NCBI RefSeq assembly: GCF_900101955.1
Contig: NZ_FNAQ01000002.1
Span: 186,001-250,000 of the forward strand
From: Desulfuromonas thiophila
GTDB lineage: Bacteria; Desulfobacterota; Desulfuromonadia; Desulfuromonadales; Desulfuromonadaceae
Reading direction: 5' to 3'
DNA: 64,000 bases
The notes under the pieces are model-generated. The model did not search any database. It had not been told where the DNA came from and saw only the letters and a program-made list of their open reading frames with translations. Positions 27,371 to 35,665 of the stretch are shown here, piece by piece. How positions within the stretch are numbered: the first letter of the stretch is position 1; each line of letters starts with the position of its first letter. A program made the position numbers and the translations under genes.

Positions 27371-28594
27371 ATGACAACAGTACATGAAGACATGACCTTA
27401 CAGCAGCTGCTGGAGATTCAACCTCAGGTCCGGCAGCTTTTTGTTGCTCATGATCTGGCGGCGCTGGTGACGCCCGATTTTCTGGCTGCGGCAGGCCGTT
27501 TTCTGACCCTACGTTCGGCGTTGGCCCAACAGGGGCGCTGCAGTGCAACCTTCGTCGAATTGCTGCGGCAGCAGGGCCAACGAGAGGCCGCTCTTGAAGC
27601 TGGACTGTATAACGGCGGTGCCCCGGTAGGACTGGGGCAGAAGCGGGTTGAGGCCCTTGGCCTGCTGCCTTGTCCGGTGCGTTTGCCGGTGCTGGAAGCC
27701 TTTGACGGACTGCGTCGCCGGCTGGCGGAGGTCCAGGGCCTGGAACTTGAGGGACGGTTCGAAGCGGCGGCTGTCGGAGCCGACTGGATGGCGCAGCTGT
27801 TGCGGCAGCGCGGCGACGTGGCGCAGTGGCCCGATCTGATTGTGTCGGCTGGCTTTGATCTGCTGTTTGACCGGCAGCTGTTGGGGCCTGAGCCTCAGCG
27901 CCACTTTCAGGCTCTGGCGCCTGCCGGTGTGTATCCGCAGCTTGCCGGACACGATTGGCAGGATCCGGCCGGAATCTATACCCCCTTTGCCCTGGTGCCG
28001 GCCGTGTTCATGGTCGATCGGCGGGCCCTGGGGGGGCTGCCGGTGCCGCACGGCTGGGCAGATTTGCTGCAGCCCGCATATGCCGGTCGGGTGGCCGTGC
28101 CGGTCGGCGATTTTGATCTGTTCAATGCCATTTTGCTGACCATTCAGCGCGATTTTGGCGACGAGGGGGTGCGGCAACTGGGTCGTGCCCTGCAGAGCAG
28201 TGCCCACCCGGCCCAGTTGGTGGCCGACGCCCGGCAGAGCGCGGCTGCTCCGGCGGTGACGATTCTGCCCTATTTCTTTACCCGGATGGCCGGCAATATC
28301 CCCGGAGTTGAGATTGTCTGGCCGGACGATGGCGCGATTGTCAGCCCCATCTTCATGCTGCTGCGACGCCAGAACTGGGAGGACATCCGGCCGGTGGCCG
28401 AATTCTTTGCCGGGGTTGAGGTTGGCACTCTGCTGGCCCACAAGGGTCTGTTTCCGGCGCTGCATCCGCAGGTGGATAACCGGCTGCCTCCACAGGCACC
28501 GCTGAAGTGGCTGGGCTGGCAGCAGATCTATCACCAGGACGTGCCGGCCTTGCTGCGCCATTGCCTGGATCAGTTTGGCCAGGCGGCGGCCTGA
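27371..28594 (+). CDS. Cytosolic solute-binding-protein homologue with N-terminal DUF1858-like domain
   Basis: 407 residues with a strong AAGGAGG RBS. There is no signal peptide, although the body (about 120–400) resembles type 2 periplasmic binding proteins of the ABC/iron-polyamine class (LIVSAGFDLLFD; FALVPAVFMVDRRAL; GWADLLQPAYAGRVAVPVGDFD). Residues about 8–65 look like the hybrid-cluster-associated DUF1858 helical domain (MTLQQLLEIQPQVRQLFVAH) but lack its usual CxxC. Genes for a GTPase and an ABC-type ATPase follow immediately and no permease is present, so uptake is unlikely and a cytosolic carrier role is inferred. The ligand is unknown. Confidence 0.7.
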   Translation: MTTVHEDMTLQQLLEIQPQVRQLFVAHDLAALVTPDFLAAAGRFLTLRSALAQQGRCSATFVELLRQQGQREAALEAGLYNGGAPVGLGQKRVEALGLLPCPVRLPVLEAFDGLRRRLAEVQGLELEGRFEAAAVGADWMAQLLRQRGDVAQWPDLIVSAGFDLLFDRQLLGPEPQRHFQALAPAGVYPQLAGHDWQDPAGIYTPFALVPAVFMVDRRALGGLPVPHGWADLLQPAYAGRVAVPVGDFDLFNAILLTIQRDFGDEGVRQLGRALQSSAHPAQLVADARQSAAAPAVTILPYFFTRMAGNIPGVEIVWPDDGAIVSPIFMLLRRQNWEDIRPVAEFFAGVEVGTLLAHKGLFPALHPQVDNRLPPQAPLKWLGWQQIYHQDVPALLRHCLDQFGQAAA

Positions 28595-28613
28595 TCCCAC
28601 CAAAGGAGGATTT

Positions 28614-29309
28614 ATGCGCTTTGTTACCGTGGCAGGACCTCCGTCATCGGGCAAGACGGCGGTGATTCTGCAAACCCTGCTGGCCCTGCGTCAGCGCGCG
28701 ATTGCCGCCGGTGTGGTGAAGTTCGACTGTCTGCACACTGATGATGATGCGCTCTATGCCCAGCGCGGCATTGTCGTGCGCAAGGGCCTGTCGGGCGGGC
28801 TCTGCCCCGATCATTATTTTGTCAGCAATGTCGAGGCTGTCGTGGATTGGGGACGGCAGCAGCAACTGCAGCTGCTGGTCAGTGAAAGTGCCGGTTTGTG
28901 CAACCGCTGTGCTCCCCATATTCATGGGGTGCTGGCGGTCTGCGTTATCGACAATCTCAGCGGTATCGGCACACCCCAGAAGATTGGCCCGATGCTCAAG
29001 ACGGCGGATGTGGTCGTCATCACCAAGGGCGACGTTGTTTCCCAGGCCGAGCGCGAGGTGTTTGCCGCCCGCGTACGGCGTGTCAACCCGGCGGCGAAGA
29101 TTCTTCATGTCAATGGCCTCACCGGCCAGGGGGCCTTCGAACTCTCGACCCTGTGGCAACAGGCCCCGGACGATGTGGCGTTAGCCGACCAGACCTTGCG
29201 TTATCCCATGCCATCGGCCCTCTGTTCCTACTGCCTGGGAGAGACCCGCATCGGCAAGGCCTATCAGTTGGGCAATGTGCGGGATCTGCATCTGAAGGAG
29301 GACGCATGA
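28614..29309 (+). CDS. CobW/HypB/UreG-like GTP-binding protein
   Basis: 231 residues from ATG 28614 after AAAGGAGGA. The P-loop is GPPSSGKT (residues 8–15), SESAGLCNRCAPH carries a Cys96-xx-Cys99 pair in the switch/metal region, the nucleotide-specificity motif is TKGD, and CSYC (204–207) lies near the C-terminus. The SIMIBI-class metallochaperone GTPases (CobW, HypB, UreG) insert or deliver metals. The two Cys pairs suggest a metal or cluster site. Its stop overlaps the start of the ATPase gene (ATGA), so the products are probably made together and may form a complex. Confidence 0.78.
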   Translation: MRFVTVAGPPSSGKTAVILQTLLALRQRAIAAGVVKFDCLHTDDDALYAQRGIVVRKGLSGGLCPDHYFVSNVEAVVDWGRQQQLQLLVSESAGLCNRCAPHIHGVLAVCVIDNLSGIGTPQKIGPMLKTADVVVITKGDVVSQAEREVFAARVRRVNPAAKILHVNGLTGQGAFELSTLWQQAPDDVALADQTLRYPMPSALCSYCLGETRIGKAYQLGNVRDLHLKEDA

Positions 29310-30319
29310 AGAGCGTGCCACTGCAGCAACAAACCTTTAGCGAATTGCGCCAGAGCTGTCCGGCCCTGTTCGATTTTTTTGCCGGTCAACAGCTGGCAGT
29401 CCCTGCGGAAGAGCTGCGGCTGGAGACCTATCTGGCCCAGCTGTCGACCTCTCCGGCGCAGGCAGCGCAGATAGCCGCGCTGAACGCCTATGTTGCGGCC
29501 CTGCAGTCTCTGCAGGGGGACCGGTTCCGTTTGACCGCGCTCCATATCAGCGGCGGACGCGACAAAAACGGTCAGGCCGAGGCGCTGGATTTGCAGCTGG
29601 TGCCGGGAGAGGTCATCTGTCTGGTCGGGCCGACGGGCTCGGGCAAGAGCCGCTTTTTGGCCGATATCGAGTGGATGGCCCAAGGGGATACGCCGACCGG
29701 CCGTCGCTTGCTGGTCAATGGTCAATCCCCCGATCCCGCCTGGCGGTTTTCCCCGGAACACAAGCTGGTGGCGCAGTTGTCGCAGAATATGAACTTTGTC
29801 ATGGATCTGAGCGTGGCAGAGTTTGTCCGTTTGCATGCGGAAAGCCGTCTGCTGCCCGATGCTGAGCAAAAGGTGGCACAGGTGATTGCCCAGGCCAATG
29901 CGCTGGCGGGTGAAGGCTTCAGCGGCGAAACCGCAGTAACCGCCCTCAGTGGTGGCCAGTCGCGGGCTCTGATGGTGGCGGATACGGCCTTGCTGAGTCA
30001 GTCGCCCATCGTGTTGATTGACGAAATTGAGAACGCCGGCATTGATCGCCGCCGGGCGCTGAAGCTGCTGGTGCGTGAGGAAAAAATTGTGCTGATGGCG
30101 ACCCACGATCCGATTCTGGCGCTGATGGGCAGTCAGCGGCTGGTGTTCCGCCAGGGCGGTGTGGCGCAGGTGCTGCAGACCAGTCGTGCCGAGCAGGAAC
30201 AGTTGGCGGCGCTGGAGGCTTATGATCAACGCTGGCTCAACTGGCGCAACCGTATCCGCAGTGGCGCGCGCCTGGAGCAACTCGACAGCGAGACAGACCC
30301 TTATTTAGACGGTTTTTAA
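29306..30319 (+). CDS. ABC-type ATPase without permease
   Basis: 337 residues. Residues about 1–75 are a helical domain that also looks DUF1858-like (FSELRQSCPALFDFFAGQQL). The nucleotide-binding domain has Walker A GPTGSGKS (108–115), signature LSGGQ (214–218), Walker B IVLIDE and a His switch ATHDP. No transmembrane segment or permease gene is near. It forms a unit with the binding-protein homologue and the GTPase, reminiscent of soluble ABC ATPases used in assembly rather than transport (SufC is one known precedent). Function is inference. Confidence 0.78.
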   Translation: MKSVPLQQQTFSELRQSCPALFDFFAGQQLAVPAEELRLETYLAQLSTSPAQAAQIAALNAYVAALQSLQGDRFRLTALHISGGRDKNGQAEALDLQLVPGEVICLVGPTGSGKSRFLADIEWMAQGDTPTGRRLLVNGQSPDPAWRFSPEHKLVAQLSQNMNFVMDLSVAEFVRLHAESRLLPDAEQKVAQVIAQANALAGEGFSGETAVTALSGGQSRALMVADTALLSQSPIVLIDEIENAGIDRRRALKLLVREEKIVLMATHDPILALMGSQRLVFRQGGVAQVLQTSRAEQEQLAALEAYDQRWLNWRNRIRSGARLEQLDSETDPYLDGF

Positions 30320-30341
30320 CTTCTTTGAAGGAGATTAGGCC

Positions 30342-30593
30342 ATGCATGAAGGTTGTAACGGCAATTTCGCCACGGGACGGGAGATTGTGCGCAAACTGCG
30401 TGCCATGGGGTTCAGCGCCATGGCCTTGCCGCAGCCGCTGCGGTTGACCTGTGAGGCCTGTGGTCAGGTTTTTGTCATGCAAACCTGTGAGGATCGCTGT
30501 AGTCAGTGCGGTCTGACCTACGGTGTGACACCCTGCCATGCCCAGGATCCGGCGGCCGTGCGCGCTGCCGGACCGGCGGATGCGCTGGATTGA
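30342..30593 (+). CDS. Zinc-ribbon protein (83 aa)
   Basis: 83 residues with RBS GAAGGAG. After an N-terminal helix (REIVRKLRAMGFSAMALP) comes a four-Cys knuckle pair, Cys37-xx-Cys40 and Cys53-xx-Cys56, with additional Cys at 5, 49 and 65. It looks like a treble-clef or rubredoxin-like metal site. It lies 22 bases after the ATPase gene and before the YgbA gene, so it is likely part of the same operon; function unknown. Confidence 0.7.
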   Translation: MHEGCNGNFATGREIVRKLRAMGFSAMALPQPLRLTCEACGQVFVMQTCEDRCSQCGLTYGVTPCHAQDPAAVRAAGPADALD

Positions 30594-30651
30594 AGGCGAG
30601 CCGCGTCAGGCGCGAAGGATGTGGCTATGGCGAGGGGCAAAGACGGCAGCC

Positions 30652-30981
30652 ATGGCGCGACAGCGGCGGCTGCGCAGGGATGCGCGGGTGCTGCATGCCT
30701 TCATCGGGGTTTACTGTCAGCGGCACCATCAGCCACAGGGCGACAGTCATTGCGGCACGGCGGCGGGCTGGCACTACTGCCCGCAATGCTGGGAACTGTT
30801 GCAGTACGCCCTGCAGCGGGGCAAGCACTGCCGGCTTGATCCCAAGCCGGCCTGCAAGGATTGCCCGGTACACTGTTATGCACCGGACAAGCGCCAGCGC
30901 ATCCGGCAGGTGATGGGCTTTGCCGGCCAGCATTTTATCCGCCGCGGCCGGCTGGATTGGCTGTGGCACTATTTTTTCTAA
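30652..30981 (+). CDS. YgbA-family protein (nitrous-oxide-stimulated promoter family)
   Basis: 109 residues. The C-terminal half has the family core CKDCPVHCYAPDKRQRIRQVM and FAGQHFIRRG, preceded by His/Cys-rich HYCPQCWELLQYA and an N-terminal helix ending IGVYCQRHH. This matches the YgbA_NO family; E. coli ygbA belongs to the NsrR (nitric oxide) regulon. The start is uncertain: ATGs at 30580, 30619 and 30652 are in frame, none with a good RBS; 30652 fits the family's usual N-terminus. End of the unusual operon. Confidence 0.8.
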   Translation: MARQRRLRRDARVLHAFIGVYCQRHHQPQGDSHCGTAAGWHYCPQCWELLQYALQRGKHCRLDPKPACKDCPVHCYAPDKRQRIRQVMGFAGQHFIRRGRLDWLWHYFF

Positions 30982-31054
30982 CCGGCCGGCTGCCGCCTGA
31001 TTGTCGTCGGGGAACGCTTGAACGGGGAAGAAAAAGCGGGGCAGGGGGAAGCTT

Positions 31055-31633
31055 TTAGGCGACGCTGTCAGCTTCGGTTGGCAGCCCCTCGCCAAACACC
31101 TGGGCACTGAAGATGTAGATGTCGGTATCCTCATCGCGCCAGGCACTGGTTGGCAGACCGGCCTTGATACAGGTCTGGTCGAGAAAACAGTGGCGGTCCC
31201 AGCCGTGCTCGGTAGCCACCTGGGGCAGCAGCACACCGCGATAGAAATCCTTTTCCAGATAGATGCCGTGCCGGCCGATTTCGATCTGATCGATGTTGCT
31301 GATCTTTTCCAGGGCAGAAAGCACCGAGATCTCCAGTCGGCACTGGCCGAGTTCCTGGGCGCCGAGCGGGTAGAAACGCGGGTCTTTGGTTGCGGCAGCC
31401 AACGCCATTTCGGCGACATTCTTGTACAGCGGCTGCTCCGACTGGAAATTGCCGATACAGCCGCGCAGCTGGTTCTTCAGTTTCAGGCTGACAAAGCAGC
31501 CGCGTTTGAGATTAAGTCGCCGTTCCTCGCGCGGAACAATATGCAGTTCGCCCTCGGCGAGATACTGGCCGATGGCCGAACGTGCGATTTCGAGCAGCAC
31601 GTGCTGCTCACGCGGATTGAGTTGTTCGTCCAC
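31055..31633 (-). CDS. amrA: AMMECR1-domain protein (AmmeMemoRadiSam protein A)
   Basis: 192 residues. The signature GCFVSLKLKNQLRGCIGNF is the AMMECR1 'LRGCIG' motif, with YLEKDFYRGVLLPQVATEHGW and FLDQTCIKAGLP downstream. Family members occur with a Memo-like protein and a radical SAM enzyme; neither is in this window. Function of the family is unresolved. It follows typA on the minus strand after 69 bases and may be co-transcribed. Confidence 0.9.
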   Translation of the reverse strand: MDEQLNPREQHVLLEIARSAIGQYLAEGELHIVPREERRLNLKRGCFVSLKLKNQLRGCIGNFQSEQPLYKNVAEMALAAATKDPRFYPLGAQELGQCRLEISVLSALEKISNIDQIEIGRHGIYLEKDFYRGVLLPQVATEHGWDRHCFLDQTCIKAGLPTSAWRDEDTDIYIFSAQVFGEGLPTEADSVA

Positions 31634-31702
31634 AAATCCTCCCCGGGCCGGCCCGGCGCCGCGCCGTTGTCTTGGCTGCCTGCAGCGCCGCGCCTTCAGC
31701 CT

Positions 31703-33517
31703 CTAGCCTTTTTTGCGTTTTTCTTCTTTCTTGCGGTCGTTCTCGTCGAGAATCTTCTTCCGCAGCCGGATCGACTTCGGTGTTACCTCGACCAGTTCGT
31801 CTTCGTCAATATACTCCAGTGCCTGCTCCAGCGACAAGATGCGCGGTGGTGTCAGGCGGATGGCGTCGTCACTGCCGGAAGCCCGCACGTTGGTCAGTTT
31901 TTTGCCTTTGCTGGTATTGACCACCAGATCGTTTTCCTTGGCGTGCTGGCCGACAATCATGCCGGCATAGACCCGGATACCCGGGCCAACGAACAGAATG
32001 CCGCGGTCCTGCAGGTTGAATAGGGCGTAGCCGACGGTTTCGCCGGCCTCCATGGCGATGAGAACGCCGTTCTTGCGGCCCTCAATCTCGCCCTTGTAGG
32101 GGGCGTAGTGCGCAAAGCTGTGGGCCATGGTGCCGGTGCCGCGGGTGTCGGTAAGAAACTCGGTGCGGAAGCCGATCAGGCCACGCGCCGGGATGTGAAA
32201 TTCCAGCCGGTTGATGCCGTCCATCGGTTTCATCGACAGCATTTCGGCCTTGCGTTGGCCCAGCTTCTCGATCACGGTGCCCTGAAACTCCTCCGGCACG
32301 TCAATGCACAGATATTCGATGGGTTCGAGGCGCTCGCCGTTTTCCTCACGGAAGATCACCTGCGGCTTGGATACCGCCAGCTCGAAGCCCTCGCGCCGCA
32401 TGTTTTCGATCAGAATCGACAGATGCAACTCGCCACGACCGGAGACCTTGAAGGTGTCGGTCTGGTCGGTTTCCTCCACCCGCAGGGACACGTTGGTGCG
32501 CAGCTCGCGCTGCAACCGCTCGTAGATGTTGCGCGAGGTGACGTATTTGCCTTCCTGGCCGGCGAAGGGCGAGCTGTTGACGATGAAGTTCATCGACAGG
32601 GTCGGTTCGTCGATGTTGACATAGGGCAGGGCGATGGGGTTGGCGCTGTCGGCGAGGGTTTCGCTGATGCGCACATCGTCGAAGCCGGCGATGGTGACGA
32701 TCTCACCGGCTCCGGCCTGCTCAATGGCGATTTGTTGCAATCCCTGATAACCGATCAGTTTCGAAATGCGGCCACGGCTGATGTTGCCGTCCTTGTCGAT
32801 ACGGGCCAGGGTCTGACCTTCGCGCACGGTGCCGTTGAAGATTTTGCCGGTGGCGATGCGGCCGATGTAGTCATTGTAGTCGATGCTGGTGACCAGAAAC
32901 TGGAACGGTGCTGCCGCGTCGCCGCCGGGTGCCGGTACGCGGTCGCGGATGGTTTCAAACAGCGGATCAAGATTGTCGCCGGTGTCATCGGGTTCGAAAC
33001 GGGCGTAACCGCTCTTGGCGCTGGCAAAGACGATGGGGAAGTCGAGCTGCTGCTCGTTGGCGTCGAGTTCGCAGAACAGGTCGAACACCATGTCAACCAC
33101 CTCGCGCGGGCGGGCGCCGGGCCGGTCGATCTTGTTGATGACCACGATGGGCCGCATGCCCAGATCGAGAGACTTCTTCAGCACGAAACGGGTCTGTGGC
33201 ATGGGTCCGTCGAAGGCGTCAACCAGCAGCAGGACCGAGTCGACCATTTTCAGTACCCGTTCCACCTCGCCGCCAAAGTCCGCGTGGCCCGGTGTGTCGA
33301 CCACATTGATACGCAGGCCCTTGTATTCGATGGACAGATTCTTCGACAGGATGGTGATGCCGCGCTCGCGCTCCAGATCGTTGCTGTCCATGATGCGCTC
33401 GGTAATCACCTGGTTGGCGCGGAAGATGCCGGATTGGCGCAGCATGGCGTCCACCAGCGTGGTCTTGCCGTGGTCAACGTGAGCGATAATGGCAATGTTG
33501 CGGATCTGTTGGGTCAT
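31703..33517 (-). CDS. typA: Ribosome-binding GTPase TypA/BipA
   Basis: 604 residues, with the start at MTQQIRN (33517), eight bases after AAGGAG; the longer in-frame extension to 33775 is not supported. G1 AHVDHGKTT (12–20), G2 region ERERGITI, G3 [16 protein letters not shown] and G4 NKIDRPGAR are followed by domains II, III/V and the BipA-specific C-terminal domain, ending in a lysine-rich tail. It assists ribosome assembly and stress/low-temperature growth. The divergent gene at 33612 shares its upstream region. Confidence 0.97.
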   Translation of the reverse strand: MTQQIRNIAIIAHVDHGKTTLVDAMLRQSGIFRANQVITERIMDSNDLERERGITILSKNLSIEYKGLRINVVDTPGHADFGGEVERVLKMVDSVLLLVDAFDGPMPQTRFVLKKSLDLGMRPIVVINKIDRPGARPREVVDMVFDLFCELDANEQQLDFPIVFASAKSGYARFEPDDTGDNLDPLFETIRDRVPAPGGDAAAPFQFLVTSIDYNDYIGRIATGKIFNGTVREGQTLARIDKDGNISRGRISKLIGYQGLQQIAIEQAGAGEIVTIAGFDDVRISETLADSANPIALPYVNIDEPTLSMNFIVNSSPFAGQEGKYVTSRNIYERLQRELRTNVSLRVEETDQTDTFKVSGRGELHLSILIENMRREGFELAVSKPQVIFREENGERLEPIEYLCIDVPEEFQGTVIEKLGQRKAEMLSMKPMDGINRLEFHIPARGLIGFRTEFLTDTRGTGTMAHSFAHYAPYKGEIEGRKNGVLIAMEAGETVGYALFNLQDRGILFVGPGIRVYAGMIVGQHAKENDLVVNTSKGKKLTNVRASGSDDAIRLTPPRILSLEQALEYIDEDELVEVTPKSIRLRKKILDENDRKKEEKRKKG

Positions 33518-33611
33518 GGGGCCGATCTCCTTGGGGCTGTTCAGCGAGGCGGGTTCGTGGTATGAAGCGGGCAAAACCGCGACACCATACACGAAGGACT
33601 TTTCCTTGACC

Positions 33612-34175
33612 ATGTTTTTTTCTGCTGCTCGTCCTGCCGCCCAAACTCTTACCGTCGCTGATTTTGTCGCGGCACGGCAGCGTGCCTGCTGGCAGGGGCG
33701 GCCGGCACCGCGCTGCTTTGTCTGGCGCCAGCGCTGGCGACTGTTGTGGGCCGCGCTGGTGGCGTTATTGGCCACCGGCTGGCTGGGGCTGGGCCTGCAG
33801 CTGTGGCGCGAGCGGGGGGGGCTGATCTGGCTGTTGCTGCCCTTGGCGCTGTTGCTGGCGGGGCTGGCCGGTTCCGTTGGCCGGTTGCTGGCGGCGCGCC
33901 TGGAATGGGAACAGGTTCTCTATGTGCTGACCGCCGATCAGTTACTGGTGCGCTGCGGTCTGCTGCGCAGTCGGCTGCTGAGCTTTCCGCTGGAACAACT
34001 CAGCTACCTGCGCGTGGAACCGCTGGGACCGCAGCTGAGCCATCTGTATCTTGAATTCGGCTCCCGTGCGCTGCGACTGAGTTGCCTGGAACACGGCGAG
34101 ACCCTCTGGCGCCTGCTGCGTGCCCGCCTGGAGCCGGCCCCGGCTGCCGAGCCGGCGACGGACCTTTCACATTGA
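33612..34175 (+). CDS. Membrane protein with PH-like domain
   Basis: 187 residues. Two hydrophobic helices (about 45–65 and 72–95) are followed by a soluble domain YVLTADQLLVRCGLLRSRLLSFPLEQLSYLR…, the pattern of bacterial PH (bPH2) domains, with RLEPAPAAEPATDLSH as a tail. Function unknown; bPH2 proteins are often membrane-associated. Start assigned to ATG 33612; the RBS (AAGGA) is distant, so an upstream alternative is possible. Divergent from typA and upstream of miaB. Confidence 0.7.
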   Translation: MFFSAARPAAQTLTVADFVAARQRACWQGRPAPRCFVWRQRWRLLWAALVALLATGWLGLGLQLWRERGGLIWLLLPLALLLAGLAGSVGRLLAARLEWEQVLYVLTADQLLVRCGLLRSRLLSFPLEQLSYLRVEPLGPQLSHLYLEFGSRALRLSCLEHGETLWRLLRARLEPAPAAEPATDLSH

Positions 34176-34255
34176 CAATCATGCCCTGATCTGTTCTTAT
34201 CGTCCAATTTTCCTGCCCGCCTCTCAGGGCGGAACCGCATCAGGTGACCGACCCC

Positions 34256-35665
34256 ATGAACGACCCCACAGCTGGACCCATAGGCAGTAAAACCTTCTAT
34301 CTGGAAACCTTCGGCTGCCAGATGAATCAGGTCGATTCCGAATGGATGACCTGCCTGCTCGGCCAGATCGGTTATCAGCCTGTTGCCAGCCCGGAACAGG
34401 CCGACCTGATTCTGCTCAACACTTGTTCGGTGCGTGATCGCGCCGAACGCAAGGTCTATGGCCATCTGGGCCGTTGCAAGCCGCTGAAGGATCGCAATCC
34501 GGCCCTGATTCTGGCCGTGGGCGGCTGTGTCGCCCAGCAGGAGGGTGAACAGCTGCTGCGCAAGGTGCCCTACCTCGATATCGTCTTCGGTACTCACAAT
34601 GTGCATCGTCTGCCGCAGTTGGTGCAGGCTGTCGAACAGCGCCGCCGGCGCTGCTGTGAAACGGCCCAGTACCCCGGTGAGGCTCGTCTGGAACAGTTCC
34701 CGCGCCGCTTGCCGGCGGCGGGCGTGACCCGTTTTGTTACCATCATGCAGGGTTGTGACAACTTCTGCAGCTATTGCGTGGTGCCCTATGTGCGCGGTCG
34801 CGAGGTCAGCCGCCGCAGCGCCGCCGTGGTGGCCGAGGTGCGCGAGCTGGTGGCTCAGGGCGTGCGGGAAGTCACCCTGCTGGGGCAGAATGTCAATTCC
34901 TACGGTCGCAAGGGCTGCCCGGATATCTCCTTTGCCGAACTGCTCGAACAGGTGCACGCCATTGCCGGGCTGCGCCGACTGCGTTTTACCTCGTCCCACC
35001 CCAAGGATCTCTCGGTTGAGCTGATGGATTGCTTTGCCCGGCTGGAACGGCTCTGTCCTCATCTGCATCTGGCGGTGCAAAGTGGCAGTGACCGGGTGCT
35101 GCAGGCCATGGGGCGTGGTTACAGCCGTCAACAGTATATCGAGCTGGTGGCGCAACTACGCCAGCGCTGTCCGCAGATTCGCTTGACCACCGATCTGATT
35201 GTCGGCTTTCCCGGCGAAACCGCCGCCGATTTCGCGCAGACCCTCGACCTGGTCGAGCAGGTGCGCTTTGCCGATGCCTTTACCTTCCTCTATTCGCCCC
35301 GGCCGCAGATTCGTGCCTTGCAACTGCCCGATCCGGTACCGGCGGCGGAAAAGCAACGCTGGTTCGATGCCCTGTTGCGGCAGCAGAAGGCTATCAGCAG
35401 CGCCATCTGGCAGCAGGATGTCGGCCGGACGCAGCTGGTGCTGGTGGAGGGCGCGAGCAAGCGTGGCGCCGGTCAGCTGTTCGGGCGGACCCCCTGGAAT
35501 CGCATCGTCAATTTCACTGGCCCGGCCGCTCTGGTGGGGCAGGAGGTCGCGGTGCGGATCGATCGCAGTCTCAACAATTCCCATCTCGGTCGGCTGGCTG
35601 CCGCGTCAGACGACCAGAATGCTGTTGCCCTACAACCGCCCAAGGAGTTTGCCGCATGTCCGTGA
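34256..35665 (+). CDS. miaB: tRNA-2-methylthio-N6-dimethylallyladenosine synthase
   Basis: 469 residues from ATG 34256 (AGGTGA eight bases upstream; a GTG at 34244 is an alternative). The N-terminal UPF0004 domain has three Cys motifs (FGCQMN, NTCSVR, GGCVAQ) for the auxiliary cluster. The radical SAM motif is Cys167-xxx-Cys171-xx-Cys174 (CDNFCSYC), and a C-terminal TRAM domain follows. MiaB adds the methylthio group to i6A37 of tRNAs. The M42 peptidase gene overlaps its end by ten bases. Confidence 0.96.
   Translation: MNDPTAGPIGSKTFYLETFGCQMNQVDSEWMTCLLGQIGYQPVASPEQADLILLNTCSVRDRAERKVYGHLGRCKPLKDRNPALILAVGGCVAQQEGEQLLRKVPYLDIVFGTHNVHRLPQLVQAVEQRRRRCCETAQYPGEARLEQFPRRLPAAGVTRFVTIMQGCDNFCSYCVVPYVRGREVSRRSAAVVAEVRELVAQGVREVTLLGQNVNSYGRKGCPDISFAELLEQVHAIAGLRRLRFTSSHPKDLSVELMDCFARLERLCPHLHLAVQSGSDRVLQAMGRGYSRQQYIELVAQLRQRCPQIRLTTDLIVGFPGETAADFAQTLDLVEQVRFADAFTFLYSPRPQIRALQLPDPVPAAEKQRWFDALLRQQKAISSAIWQQDVGRTQLVLVEGASKRGAGQLFGRTPWNRIVNFTGPAALVGQEVAVRIDRSLNNSHLGRLAAASDDQNAVALQPPKEFAACP

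Noticed and set aside
32108-33565. 485-residue plus-strand frame opposite typA
   Set aside because: Antisense to typA, whose GTPase motifs are unambiguous.
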